Shown: positions 28,881 to 38,573, counted from the stretch's first letter. The stretch: DNA of 64,000 nt from Oceanirhabdus sp. W0125-5 (GCF_027938815.1 NZ_CP115913.1:1212001-1276000); one strand, 5' to 3'. Numbers and translations are program-made. Notes: generated by a model from the letters alone, not told the origin.

Positions 28881-28952
28881 TGTTTTTAAATAAATAGTCT
28901 GAAAAAACTTATGGGAGAGTATATGAGGACTTTGAATAGAGGAGATGATATG

Positions 28953-30620
28953 ATGGTAGATTTTAAAAAGAGTGTGGTTTATCAGATATATCCTAAATCT
29001 TTTTATGATTCAAATGGAGATGGATTTGGTGATTTAAAGGGTGTTACTGAGAAAATAGGATATTTAAAAGAGTTAGGAGTAGATTATATTTGGTTAACTC
29101 CTTTCTATATTTCTCCTCAGAAGGATAACGGATATGATGTTGAGGATTACTATAATATTGATCCAAGGTTTGGAACAATGAGTGATTTTGAAGAGTTAGT
29201 TAAGGTATCACAGGAGAATGGGATAAAGATTATGCTTGATATGGTATTTAACCATACATCAACTGAGCATGAATGGTTCAAGAAAGCTATGGATGGAGAT
29301 AAAGAGTATCAGGATTTTTATATATTTAAAGAGCCTAAGGAAGGAAAAGAACCTACAAATTGGATATCAAAATTTGGAGGGAATGCATGGCAATACGTTG
29401 AGGAGTTTGATGCATATTATCTGCATCTTTTTGATGTAACTCAAGCAGATTTAAATTGGGAAAACAAGAAGGTAAGAGAAGAGATATATAAGATTGTTAA
29501 CTTTTGGATTAACAAAGGAGTTCATGGATTCAGATTAGATGTAATAAATCTTATTTCTAAACCAGAGGAATATATGGATGATCATATAGGTGATGGGAGA
29601 AGATTCTATACAGATGGTCCCAAAATTCATGAGTATCTTAAGGAATTAAATAGAGAGACCTTTGGGAAACATAAGGATATTTTAACAGTTGGAGAAATGT
29701 CTTCAACTTCAATAGATAACTGCATAAAGTATTCAAACCCACAAGAGAAAGAGTTATCCATGGTATTTAGTTTTCACCATCTTAAGGTAGATTATAAGGA
29801 TGGGGATAAGTGGACTAAAATGGAATTTGATTTCAGTGAGTTAAAGAAAATATTATCAACATGGCAAAAGGAGATGCATGAAGGGGGCGGATGGAATGCC
29901 TTGTTCTGGTGCAATCATGATCAGCCAAGGGTTGTGAGTAGATTTGGGAATGATGAAAAATATCATAAAGAATCTTCAAAGATGCTAGCAACAACTATTC
30001 ATATGATGAAGGGAACGCCATATATATACCAAGGGGAAGAGATAGGCATGACCAATCCTAAATTCCAAAGTATTGAACAATATAATGACATAGAATCTGT
30101 AAATATGTTTAACGAGCTTAGGAATAAAGGAATGAATAAAGAAGAGATAATGGAAATCATTCAGATGAAATCTAGAGATAATTCAAGAACACCAGTCCAA
30201 TGGAATGATGAAGCAAATAGTGGTTTCACAACGGGTACACCATGGCTAGGAGTAAGTGAAAATTATAAAACAATTAATGTTGAAAATGCCCTAAAGGATA
30301 AGGATTCTGTTTTTTATCACTATAAAAAACTTATAGAATTAAGAAAACAAAATGATATTATTGCTTATGGAAATTATAAATTATTACTAGATAATCACAA
30401 TAAAGTATTCGCCTATGAGAGAGGATACAATGAGGAAAAATTAATTGTTATGAATAATTTCTATGGAGAAGATGTAGAGGTAGACTTTACTATAGGAGTA
30501 GAATATAGCGAATATAAAGTGGAGATTTTAATAAGTAATTACAATGATTCAAAAGTAAATATGAACAGTATTATATTAAGACCTTATGAATCTATAGTTT
30601 ATCACCTTGTTAAAAAATAG
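28953..30620 (+). CDS. treC: trehalose-6-phosphate hydrolase (GH13)
   Basis: This 555-residue cytoplasmic enzyme splits trehalose 6-phosphate into glucose and glucose 6-phosphate. GH13 motifs are present in order: DMVFNHTS, GFRLDVINL (nucleophile Asp), TVGEMSS (acid/base Glu) and WCNHDQPR. Two adjacent ATGs (28950, 28953) follow AGAGGAG; the second has the better spacing, and earlier in-frame starts lack a site. Size and neighbours treP and treR support TreC over oligo-1,6-glucosidase. Confidence 0.92.
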   Translation: MVDFKKSVVYQIYPKSFYDSNGDGFGDLKGVTEKIGYLKELGVDYIWLTPFYISPQKDNGYDVEDYYNIDPRFGTMSDFEELVKVSQENGIKIMLDMVFNHTSTEHEWFKKAMDGDKEYQDFYIFKEPKEGKEPTNWISKFGGNAWQYVEEFDAYYLHLFDVTQADLNWENKKVREEIYKIVNFWINKGVHGFRLDVINLISKPEEYMDDHIGDGRRFYTDGPKIHEYLKELNRETFGKHKDILTVGEMSSTSIDNCIKYSNPQEKELSMVFSFHHLKVDYKDGDKWTKMEFDFSELKKILSTWQKEMHEGGGWNALFWCNHDQPRVVSRFGNDEKYHKESSKMLATTIHMMKGTPYIYQGEEIGMTNPKFQSIEQYNDIESVNMFNELRNKGMNKEEIMEIIQMKSRDNSRTPVQWNDEANSGFTTGTPWLGVSENYKTINVENALKDKDSVFYHYKKLIELRKQNDIIAYGNYKLLLDNHNKVFAYERGYNEEKLIVMNNFYGEDVEVDFTIGVEYSEYKVEILISNYNDSKVNMNSIILRPYESIVYHLVKK

Positions 30621-30654
30621 GAGTAGTGTTAGAATTATTTTTGGGTGATATATT

Positions 30655-31374
30655 GTGAAAAGTAAATACTATGAAATATATAATGAAATCGCAACAGATA
30701 TAAAGGAAAATAAAATAAAAGCAAATACAAAACTTAAATCTGAAAATCAGATGATGAATGATTACGGAGTTTCAAGAGATACAGTTAGAAAAGCTTTAAA
30801 TTTACTAGCTCAAAATGGATATATTCAAAAGGTAAAAGGAAAAGGTTCTTTTGTTCTTGATGTGAATAAATTTGAATTCCCAGTATCGGGTTTAATAAGC
30901 TTCAAAGAGTTATCAGAGAAGATGAACTATGAGGTTGAAACAATACTGAATGAGTTTGAATTAATAGACCCCGATGATGAATTAATGAAACAGCTTGAAA
31001 TTAGTGATAATAATAAGGTGTGGAAAGTTGTTAGAAGTAGAAAGATAGGAAAAGAGCGTATAATTCTTGATAAAGAATACTTTAATAGTCAATACATCAA
31101 GGAACTCAATAAGGAGATATGTGTAAAATCAATATATGAATATATTGAAGAAGTCCTTAAACTAAATATAAGTTATGCAAAAAAAGAATTCACTGTAGAG
31201 AAGGCAACAGAAGAAGATAGAAAATATCTTGATTTAGGAGATTATGATATGGTGGTTCAAGTTAAAAATCATGTGTATCTTGATGATACTACATTGTTCC
31301 AATACTCTGAATCAAGACACAGACCAGATAAATTTACATTTGTGGATTTTGCAAGAAGAAAAATAACACAATAA
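30655..31374 (+). CDS. treR: GntR-family repressor of the trehalose operon
   Basis: This 239-residue regulator has an N-terminal winged helix (SENQMMNDYGVSRDTVRKALNLLAQNGYIQKVKGKGSFV) and a C-terminal UTRA ligand domain (about 85-235). Length and position at the end of treP-treC match TreR, which is released by trehalose 6-phosphate. The two palindromes upstream of treP are its probable operators. It starts GTG with a weak ribosome site and ends at a terminator. Confidence 0.9.
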   Translation: MKSKYYEIYNEIATDIKENKIKANTKLKSENQMMNDYGVSRDTVRKALNLLAQNGYIQKVKGKGSFVLDVNKFEFPVSGLISFKELSEKMNYEVETILNEFELIDPDDELMKQLEISDNNKVWKVVRSRKIGKERIILDKEYFNSQYIKELNKEICVKSIYEYIEEVLKLNISYAKKEFTVEKATEEDRKYLDLGDYDMVVQVKNHVYLDDTTLFQYSESRHRPDKFTFVDFARRKITQ

Positions 31375-31378
31375 GCTT

Positions 31379-31411
31379 ACACTCAACTATGTTGGGTGTT
31401 TTGTTGTTTTT
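31379..31411 (+). terminator. intrinsic terminator of the trehalose operon
   Basis: ACACTCAAC-TAT-GTTGGGTGT followed by TTTGTTGTTTTT. Confidence 0.85.
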
Positions 31412-31529
31412 AGCACTATTTTTTGACACTTAAAAGTGTAATTATTGACAGTTATAAATAAATACCTATAATGGTGAATATAGGGGTAAGTGAAGGGGTA
31501 ATGAAGCTGAAAGGGGAGTAGAGAACAGT

Positions 31530-31922
31530 ATGGCTGATGGAATTATAAAAGGAAAGAGATGGGAAATTACTCGTGCTCAGAGAGAATATATGGAAAAATA
31601 TGATGAGCAGACATGCAAGAGTTACTACAGATTGAGAAGGAACAATGAGAAAATAAGAACTAGTAGAAAAGTTATTTCTGTAATTTTTGTAGTTAGTATC
31701 ATTATAATTCTTTGTTATATAAAATTTGGCATAATGGGTGGAACGTTAATACCGAGTAGTGATAAGCTAGATATAGCTATTAATAAAGCTGTAAGTATGA
31801 CAGGGATAAGTTGTGCAATATATTTAGGTGTACTATGTTATGGGATTCTAGTAACTAATATAAATAATAAAAAAATATTTAAAATAGCTCAGGAGTATGG
31901 AACTGTAGATGAAAATAAGTAA
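31530..31922 (+). CDS. hypothetical small membrane protein, tandem copy 1
   Basis: This 130-residue protein has a conserved basic N-terminus (GIIKGKRWEITRAQ, then a YxRLRRNNEKIR stretch), two membrane segments (about 48-68 and 92-112) and the conserved tail IAQEYGTV-ENK. The next gene encodes a paralogue matching along its whole length, so the two arose by tandem duplication. Function unknown; both termini are predicted cytoplasmic. Confidence 0.75.
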   Translation: MADGIIKGKRWEITRAQREYMEKYDEQTCKSYYRLRRNNEKIRTSRKVISVIFVVSIIIILCYIKFGIMGGTLIPSSDKLDIAINKAVSMTGISCAIYLGVLCYGILVTNINNKKIFKIAQEYGTVDENK

Positions 31923-31947
31923 TAATATCAGAGGGGTAGAGACTAAT

Positions 31948-32322
31948 ATGACTAATGGACTTATAAAAGGAAAGAGATGGGAGATAACTTATACTCAATT
32001 AGATTACATAGAAAAGTATGATAAGGAAACTTGGGAAAGATATTATAAACTGATACGGAAGAATGAGAAAATAAGAATTAGAAGAAAAGTAATATCTTTA
32101 TTGTTTACAGCTAGTCTTTTAATAATATGTTATTGTGTAATGTCTGGTGTTATAACAATTTCTAATAGATTAGACTTAGTTCTTAATGTTATAAGTAAAA
32201 TAGCAGTAATTAGTGTAATGTATTTTGGTGCATTATTTTATGGTTTTTTAATTACTAATATAAATAATAAAGAAATACTAGAAATAGCTCAGGAGTATGG
32301 AACTGTTAGTGAAAATAAGTAA
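31948..32322 (+). CDS. hypothetical small membrane protein, tandem copy 2
   Basis: This 124-residue paralogue of the preceding gene shares GLIKGKRWEIT, RKNEKIR, RRKVIS, LITNINNKE and IAQEYGTVSENK, and the same two membrane segments. The ATG at 31948 aligns with the start of copy 1 and follows GAGGGG, 25 bases after the copy 1 stop. The region between the two membrane segments is the most divergent. Function unknown. Confidence 0.75.
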   Translation: MTNGLIKGKRWEITYTQLDYIEKYDKETWERYYKLIRKNEKIRIRRKVISLLFTASLLIICYCVMSGVITISNRLDLVLNVISKIAVISVMYFGALFYGFLITNINNKEILEIAQEYGTVSENK

Positions 32323-32343
32323 AAATATATACATAAAAATAAA

Positions 32344-32426
32344 CAGAAGCTTTTCCAGAGTGGCGACATTGAAAAGCTTCTGATAAAGCACATGTGATGC
32401 TACGAGTATATATCTCGCTTGTGCTT
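32344..32426 (+). other. two intergenic hairpins
   Basis: CAGAAGCTTTTC pairs with GAAAAGCTTCTG (32344-32382, 15-base loop). A second imperfect structure follows at 32386-32426, with AAGCACA against TGTGCTT and an inner CGAG/CTCG stem. Neither has a strong T-run. They could be terminators or part of a small RNA; I cannot decide. Confidence 0.4.
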
Positions 32427-32486
32427 CATTAGTAGTATGTGCATAAGAATAGATAATATACACAATTATATAAAAAATATTAGTAT

Positions 32487-32530
32487 AAAGTACACGAGAA
32501 GTTAATATTTCTTGTGTACTTTTCTATTTA
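32487..32530 (+). terminator. intrinsic terminator
   Basis: AAGTACACGAGAA pairs with TTCTTGTGTACTT, followed by TTCTATTTAT, ahead of the alpha-galactosidase gene. Confidence 0.75.
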
Positions 32531-32606
32531 TCCATAACATAGTGTCGTATATTACTTGTTTTGAGGTAATAAGATATATAAAGAATTTAAATGGAGTGAG
32601 GAGAAA

Positions 32607-34985
32607 ATGATCTACTATAATAATAAAGAATTTCATCTCACAACAGATAAAACTAGTTATATCATAAAGGTACTGCCTAGTGGGCATTTAAGTAATCTTC
32701 ATTATGGCAGGAAGATAAAACATAGAAAGAACTTTGATTCACTTTACCAAAATTTTAATACTCCTGTTGGATTAGAAGTAAACTATAGCAGGGAAATTGA
32801 AAATTTTTCACTTAATACAACTAGATTGGAATTATCATCATACGGTAAGGGAGACTATAAGGAACCATCAATACATATGGAAATGGAGGATGGAACAAGA
32901 GTTAGTGATTTTCTATATCATTCACACAAGATTTTTGAAGGGAAATATGAGATAGAAGGATTACCTCATGTTTTTGAAAATACAGGTGAGAGGCATGAGA
33001 AAAATAAAGAAAAAATTAACTCATTGGAACTAACTATGTATGATAGGAGTATAGATGTATATGTTATCCTCCAATACTCAGTATTCTACTATAAGGATGT
33101 TATAACAAGAAGCTGCAGAATAGTTAATGGTAATAAAGGCAAATTAAAGATTCATAAGGTAATGAGTATGAATCTAGATTTTTTATATGAGGATTATGAG
33201 CTATTAACACTTGAGGGAAAGTGGATTAGAGAGAAACACATTCAGAAACAATCTCTCTTAAAAGGAATTTATTATATAGATTCAAAGCGAGGTGTTTCTG
33301 GAGCTGATCATAATCCGTTAATGTGCATAAAGACGAAAAATTGTGACGAATATGATGGAGAATGTTATGGCTTTGCACTTGTATATAGTGGTAATCACCA
33401 AGGTGTGGTAGAAATAAATCCTCATGAAATTATGCGACTTCAGATGGGGATAAACCCATTTGATTTTTGTTGGAATCTTGAAAAGGGAGACTACTTTCAA
33501 ACACCAGAAGTTATCATGACCTTCTCATATGAAGGTATGAATAGAGTATCTAGGAATTTTCATAACGTAATAAATAATAATTTGATTCCACCTAAATGGC
33601 AATACAAGGAGAGAAGTATTATTTTCAACAGCTGGGAAGCTGTAGGGTTTGAGTTTAATGAGAAAAAGTTATTGAACCTTGCAAGAAATGCTAAGGAACT
33701 AGGCATGGAATTATTTGTTCTTGATGATGGGTGGTTTAGAGGGAGAAATGATGATACGAGCAGTCTTGGAGATTGGATAGTTGATGATAAAAAGCTTCCA
33801 GGAGGACTTAAACAATTATGTGACAGGATAAATAAAATAGGTTTAGATTTTGGTTTATGGGTTGAGCCAGAGATGATATCTGAGAACAGTGAACGTTTTA
33901 GAAAACATCCAGAATGGGCAGTAAAACTACCAAATAGAGAACCTTCATTAGGAAGAAATCAACTAATGCTTGATATGACAAACCCTGAGGTTAGGGAGTA
34001 TTTGTATAAGACTTTAAAACGAGTGTTATCATCCTCAAACATTAAATATGTAAAATGGGATATGAACAGGAGTATAACAGATGTGTATTCCAATTATCTT
34101 GAAAGTTGGAGACAGATGGAATTCCATCATAGGTATGTTCTTGGGGTGTACGAGCTTATGAGAAGAATAACCACAGAATTTTCGCATATACTTTTTGAGA
34201 GTTGTGCAAGTGGTGGAAATAGGTATGATTTAGGGATGCTTTACTATATGCCTCAGACCTGGGCAAGTGATAATACAGATGCAGGTGAGAGGATGAATAT
34301 ACAGTATGGATCATCGATGTTGTATCCTCAGAGTACACTAGGTGCTCATGTTGGATCAAATCCATCCATTCAGACATTGAGAAATAACTCTATAGAGAGT
34401 AGATTTAATGTGGCTTCATTTGGAGTTCTTGGATATGAACTTGATATAACCAAGTTATCAAACTATGAGAGAAAAGTAATTAAAAAGCAGATTGAATTTT
34501 ATAAGAAACATAGAAAACTATTTCAGTTTGGTGAATTTTATAGAATTAAATCACCATTTGAATCTAATCAATCTATTTGTATGGTTGTATCAGAAGATAA
34601 GAGTGATGGAATAATTGGCTATTATCAGAAGATACAGGAGAGTAATATGAATCTTGAATCCATAAAGCTCAAAGGATTAAAAGAAGATAGTCTATATTGT
34701 CTGTATACTAGAGAACAATTTATGAATATTGAACAGTTCGGTGAACTTATAAATGACTATGTACCATTTGAGGTGAGTACCAACGGTTTGAAGGGGATAG
34801 TTCATAAGATTGTAAGTGATAACTATTTATTTAAAGGAGAAAATCAAAGAATTCAAGCATATGGTGATGAGTTAATGTATGCAGGATTTAAACCGTACCC
34901 ACAATTTAATGGTGGAGGGTACAATGAGAAGGTTAGATATATAGGGGATTTCGGCTCAAGAATATATTATATAAAAAGCAAATAG
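32607..34985 (+). CDS. alpha-galactosidase (GH36)
   Basis: This 792-residue enzyme should release alpha-galactose from raffinose-family sugars or galactolipids. GH36 hallmarks are the N-terminal beta-sandwich, the ELFVLDDGWF barrel strand, nucleophile Asp485 (KWDMNR) and acid/base Asp555 (SDNTDA) after SCASGGNRYD. There is no signal peptide, so it acts on imported sugars, yet no sugar transporter or regulator is adjacent. It is about 50-60 residues longer than typical bacterial GH36 enzymes. ATG follows GGAGTGAGGAG. Confidence 0.93.
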   Translation: MIYYNNKEFHLTTDKTSYIIKVLPSGHLSNLHYGRKIKHRKNFDSLYQNFNTPVGLEVNYSREIENFSLNTTRLELSSYGKGDYKEPSIHMEMEDGTRVSDFLYHSHKIFEGKYEIEGLPHVFENTGERHEKNKEKINSLELTMYDRSIDVYVILQYSVFYYKDVITRSCRIVNGNKGKLKIHKVMSMNLDFLYEDYELLTLEGKWIREKHIQKQSLLKGIYYIDSKRGVSGADHNPLMCIKTKNCDEYDGECYGFALVYSGNHQGVVEINPHEIMRLQMGINPFDFCWNLEKGDYFQTPEVIMTFSYEGMNRVSRNFHNVINNNLIPPKWQYKERSIIFNSWEAVGFEFNEKKLLNLARNAKELGMELFVLDDGWFRGRNDDTSSLGDWIVDDKKLPGGLKQLCDRINKIGLDFGLWVEPEMISENSERFRKHPEWAVKLPNREPSLGRNQLMLDMTNPEVREYLYKTLKRVLSSSNIKYVKWDMNRSITDVYSNYLESWRQMEFHHRYVLGVYELMRRITTEFSHILFESCASGGNRYDLGMLYYMPQTWASDNTDAGERMNIQYGSSMLYPQSTLGAHVGSNPSIQTLRNNSIESRFNVASFGVLGYELDITKLSNYERKVIKKQIEFYKKHRKLFQFGEFYRIKSPFESNQSICMVVSEDKSDGIIGYYQKIQESNMNLESIKLKGLKEDSLYCLYTREQFMNIEQFGELINDYVPFEVSTNGLKGIVHKIVSDNYLFKGENQRIQAYGDELMYAGFKPYPQFNGGGYNEKVRYIGDFGSRIYYIKSK

Positions 34986-35032
34986 GATTGGTAGTGTCAA
35001 AAGTATATGATAATTGATAAGGGGGAAAATAT

Positions 35033-35893
35033 ATGTATTTCAATGATGATTTATATAGAGTTATATTAAAATACAAAGGAAAGTACAGGGGAAATTTAGA
35101 AGACTATTTAAAAAATGTGTATAGGGAAGTAGAAGAACTTGATGAATATATTAAGGATAATGAAAAAGAAGTTAATGTTTCAGATGAACTATTTCTAAGA
35201 ATTTTAGAAGAGGGTTTTCGTGGGGATCGGTATTGTGGATGCAGTAAAGGGTTTGAAAAAGAACCTGTAAAAGATCATTATCCAAAGTGTAAATATAAAG
35301 GTTTCTGTGGAACTATTTGTGATGAGATAGCAGATGAGAAGGAAGAAAAAGCATATAAAAAAGTTAAACTTAAGAAAGGGGAGTATGGATTATATAAAGT
35401 AAAAAGAACTCTAGAGGAATTGATAGACACTACAAGTGAGTTGAGCAGCGCTGATAAACAAGATCCATTTACATTCTTAGAGAATATAATTATAAGCAAT
35501 GAGGATTACATAGATGAATATAGTTCTGAACAAGTGGGTATGAGAGGAAGTAAGGATGACAAGAAAGTAGAATGGGTAGATTTTGTTATCTTACTTAAAG
35601 GTGGATGGAATTTTAAAAGGGGGAAGAAGGGGTATAATTTTGGAGTATATAAAATTATTACATATGTAATTGCTGCTCTTATTGTAATACCATATATGAT
35701 GAATGATAAACTTATGTCTCCAATTAGAGTAATAAAATATTTTGGAATGATAGCTATTATATATTTAGTAGTATGCTATGTATCAAGATTAGTAACTTTA
35801 GTAGTACAAACTCAATTATCTCACAATTTTAAAGTAAGTAGGATAGAGTTAATAGTACATTTGATTATAATAATAATAGCATTTATTCTTTAA
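35033..35893 (+). CDS. hypothetical Cys-containing membrane protein
   Basis: This 286-residue protein of unknown function has a charged N-terminal cytoplasmic region (about 1-190) with a cysteine cluster (CGC, then KCKYKGFCGTIC; residues about 64-97) that could bind metal, and about three C-terminal membrane segments (about 205-286). ATG follows AAGGGGG. Directly after its stop, in the same frame, lies a remnant of an S66 peptidase, so the C-terminus may have been altered by a past rearrangement. Confidence 0.7.
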   Translation: MYFNDDLYRVILKYKGKYRGNLEDYLKNVYREVEELDEYIKDNEKEVNVSDELFLRILEEGFRGDRYCGCSKGFEKEPVKDHYPKCKYKGFCGTICDEIADEKEEKAYKKVKLKKGEYGLYKVKRTLEELIDTTSELSSADKQDPFTFLENIIISNEDYIDEYSSEQVGMRGSKDDKKVEWVDFVILLKGGWNFKRGKKGYNFGVYKIITYVIAALIVIPYMMNDKLMSPIRVIKYFGMIAIIYLVVCYVSRLVTLVVQTQLSHNFKVSRIELIVHLIIIIIAFIL

Positions 35894-36079
35894 ATAAATG
35901 CTATTATACTAGGAACATTTAGCCAGCTTGAAGCAGAAAATACAAAACCTGATATAGAGGAATTAATAAAAGAAGCCATTGGAGACAGAGAGATTCCAAT
36001 TGTGAAAACTGATAAATTAGGACATCATGATGATGCTGGTTGTATTATAATTGGTAGGGAGATAGAGATTGAAAAATAG
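35894..36079 (+). pseudogene. C-terminal remnant of an S66 (LD-carboxypeptidase-like) gene
   Basis: After the stop at 35891, the same frame reads NAIILGTFSQLEAENT, then KPDIEELIKEAIG, IPIVKTDKLGHHDDAG and CIIIGREIEIEK before TAG at 36077. This matches the end of S66 LD-carboxypeptidases (a GTF strand and a GH-containing catalytic loop). About 60 of some 300 residues remain, with no start codon or ribosome site. The rest was probably lost by deletion when the upstream membrane-protein gene reached its present place. Confidence 0.7.
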
Positions 36080-36099
36080 AAAATAATCTGAAAATTTAT

Positions 36100-36128
36100 T
36101 TGACAATAAAATATTAAAATGATATTAT
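36100..36128 (+). promoter_or_regulatory. sigma-A promoter of the thrS leader
   Basis: TTGACA (36100-36105), a 17-base spacer and TATTAT (36123-36128), about 30 bases before the T-box. Confidence 0.82.
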
Positions 36129-36149
36129 TTAAAGAAATTACATAAAATT

Positions 36150-36500
36150 GCAGGCAATGAAAAGGAAGAGTAGCAGAGAACCCAGTGTACAGGGAGGATA
36201 TGTCACCGATTGAGAGCAGATCCCATATGGCCTTGGAGATTCTAGTTCAACTATTAATTTATACATGTACAAAACACGTTGAACATTCGTGATTTTGATA
36301 CAAGTATAAATCAAGTTTCACTATAGAATCTCTTATGTGAAAACTACCCTTGAGCCATGGCAGAGTACTAGATAGGAAATGTCATCGGATAATCCGTTAA
36401 ATTATAAAATGAGTGAATGCATTCTAATAAAAGGATGTGTTAACTTGGGTGGAACCGCGAATATAACATTCGTCCCTTGTATGGGATGGATGTTTTTTTA
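36150..36500 (+). ncRNA. T-box leader of thrS, with an enlarged stem I
   Basis: The stem I start AAAAGGAAGAGTAGC, the conserved GGGTGGAACCGCGA antiterminator bulge (36447-36460) and the terminator ACATTCGTCCC...GGGATGGATGT plus T7 (36466-36500) are clear. The specifier is ACT or ACC in GTGAAAACTACCC (36343-36348), both threonine. At 36236-36332 an extra domain of about 97 bases closes with GAGATTCTA/TAGAATCTC and holds inner hairpins (GTTCAAC/GTTGAAC, TTGAT/ATCAA), making the leader about 110 bases longer than that of ileS. Confidence 0.9.
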
Positions 36501-36537
36501 TTTTATATAAAAACCAGAAAAGGAGGTAACAATTGTG

Positions 36538-38442
36538 ATGATCAAAGTAAAACTAAACAATGGAGCAGTGAAAGAAATTGAAAGAGGTGGCAATCTAACT
36601 ACACTTGCTAAGAGCATTAGTGGAAGGTTGTATAAAGAAGCAGTTGCAGGAGAAGTCAATGGAAAGGTGGTTGGTCTCACAACTGAACTCCATGACAATG
36701 ATGAGGTTAATATTTTAAAGTTTGAAGATGAAAAGGGTGCAGATGTATATAGACATACTGCTGCACATATCATGGCATATGCTATCAAGAGATTATATAA
36801 GGATGTTAAATTAGCTATAGGACCTTCAATAGAGAATGGATTTTACTATGATTTTGATCTAAGCCATAAACTTTCAGAGAATGATTTTAACAAGATAGAA
36901 GAAGAAATGAAGAAGATAATTAAAGAGGAGCATCCAATTGAGAAATTTGAACTTGAAAGAGGGAAAGCAATTAAACTAATGGAAGAAAAGGGTGAGAAAT
37001 ATAAAGTTGAACTCATTAATGACCTTCCAGAAGAAGCAATAATATCTTTCTACAAAATGGGGGATTTCGTTGACCTATGTGCAGGACCACATCTTCCAAA
37101 TACAAAGATGGTTAAATCTATTAAGCTAATGAGTATTGCAGGAGCATATTGGAAAGGTGATGAAAAGAGGGAGATGTTAACTAGAATATATGCGACTGCA
37201 TTTCCTAAACAATCAATGCTCCAGGATTATCTGGAGTTTTTAGAGGAAGCTAAGAGAAGAGATCACAGAAAGTTAGGGAAAGAACTAAAGCTATTTGCAA
37301 TAATGGAAGAAGGACCAGGATTTCCATTTATGCTTCCAATGGGAATGATTTTAAAAAATAAGATTATAGATTTCTGGAAAGATATACATTCTAAATCGGG
37401 ATATGTTGAGGTTGAAACTCCAATAATTCTAAATAGGCATTTATGGGAGACTTCAGGACATTGGGATCATTATAGAGAGAATATGTATGCACTAAAAATT
37501 GATGATGAAGATTATGCAATTAAACCAATGAGTTGTCCAGGTGGAATGCTTGTATATAAAAGTGAAGTTCATTCATATAGAGATTTTCCAATAAGAATGG
37601 CGGAACTTGGAAGAGTTCATAGGCATGAATTATCAGGAGCGCTTCATGGACTTATGAGAGTAAGGTCATTTGTACAGGATGATGCTCACATATTTATGTT
37701 ACCAGAGCAGATAAAAGATGAAATAATAGGGGTAATTAGATTAATAGAAGAGATATATTCAGCATTTGGATTCCAATACAATATAAAGTTATCAACAAGA
37801 CCTGAGGATTCAATAGGAAGTATAGAAGATTGGGATATGGCGGAGTGTGCTCTTAAAGAGGCGCTTGACCAGATAGGTAAGGAATATGTTATAAATGAAG
37901 GTGATGGAGCTTTCTACGGACCTAAAATAGATTTTGACCTTAAGGATTCATTAGGAAGGACTTGGCAATGTGGAACTATACAGCTTGATTTCCAATTACC
38001 ACAAAGATTTGATTTGAATTATATTGGGAAAGATGGAGAAAAGCATAGACCAATAGTAATACACAGAGCTATATATGGAAGTATTGAGAGATTTATGGGT
38101 ATATTAATTGAACACTTTGAAGGGAAATTCCCAGTATGGATATCACCTGTTCAAGTGAAAGTACTGCCAATATCAGAAAAGTATAAAGAGTACTGTGATA
38201 GCGTAGTAAGTAAGCTTAAAGAGAATGGTATTAGAGTAGAAATAGACAACAGAGCTGAGAAAATCGGATATAAAATAAGAGAAGCTAGGAATGAGAGAGT
38301 TCCATATATAATAATTGCTGGAGAAAAAGAATCAGAAGAGGGTGTCGTATCCTTAAGAAGTAGAGAGAATGGGGAGGAGGGAAGCGTGTCAATTAACAAG
38401 TTTATTGATAGAATCATTCAAGAGATAGAAGAAAAGAAATAG
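36538..38442 (+). CDS. thrS: threonyl-tRNA synthetase
   Basis: This 634-residue class II synthetase has a TGS domain (1-62), the editing HxxxH (HTAAHIMAYA) with downstream CAGPHLP, the catalytic core with zinc ligands (MSCPGGM, RVHRHE), motif 3 (GSIERFMG) and an anticodon-binding domain (about 535-634). ATG 36538 is taken because most ThrRS begin MIKV; a GTG three bases earlier is possible. Expression is under the T-box leader. A hairpin terminator follows. Confidence 0.96.
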   Translation: MIKVKLNNGAVKEIERGGNLTTLAKSISGRLYKEAVAGEVNGKVVGLTTELHDNDEVNILKFEDEKGADVYRHTAAHIMAYAIKRLYKDVKLAIGPSIENGFYYDFDLSHKLSENDFNKIEEEMKKIIKEEHPIEKFELERGKAIKLMEEKGEKYKVELINDLPEEAIISFYKMGDFVDLCAGPHLPNTKMVKSIKLMSIAGAYWKGDEKREMLTRIYATAFPKQSMLQDYLEFLEEAKRRDHRKLGKELKLFAIMEEGPGFPFMLPMGMILKNKIIDFWKDIHSKSGYVEVETPIILNRHLWETSGHWDHYRENMYALKIDDEDYAIKPMSCPGGMLVYKSEVHSYRDFPIRMAELGRVHRHELSGALHGLMRVRSFVQDDAHIFMLPEQIKDEIIGVIRLIEEIYSAFGFQYNIKLSTRPEDSIGSIEDWDMAECALKEALDQIGKEYVINEGDGAFYGPKIDFDLKDSLGRTWQCGTIQLDFQLPQRFDLNYIGKDGEKHRPIVIHRAIYGSIERFMGILIEHFEGKFPVWISPVQVKVLPISEKYKEYCDSVVSKLKENGIRVEIDNRAEKIGYKIREARNERVPYIIIAGEKESEEGVVSLRSRENGEEGSVSINKFIDRIIQEIEEKK

Positions 38443-38463
38443 ATGTATTTTATGATGGTATTA

Positions 38464-38508
38464 TTGCAATTGGATTTTATTTTAAAATCTAATTGCAGTT
38501 TTTTTATT
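38464..38508 (+). terminator. intrinsic terminator of thrS
   Basis: TTGCAATT-GGATTTTA pairs with TAAAATCTAATTGCAG, followed by TTTTTTTATT. Confidence 0.85.
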
Positions 38509-38565
38509 AATGAAATTTTATAATAGGATATAAGGTTTAAGGCCGGACAGGCCGTAGTCACTATA

Positions 38566-38573
38566 CATTAAAT
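38566..38573 (+). repeat. 8-bp target-site duplication, left copy
   Basis: CATTAAAT abuts the left end of the outer mobile element. The same 8-mer in direct orientation abuts the right end at 44043-44050. Eight bases is the usual duplication of IS1595-family elements. Confidence 0.65.

Noticed and set aside
32386..32426. tRNA-like gene in the hairpin region before the alpha-galactosidase
   Set aside because: It has no T-psi-C (GTTCGA) arm or acceptor stem; it remains an unassigned structure.
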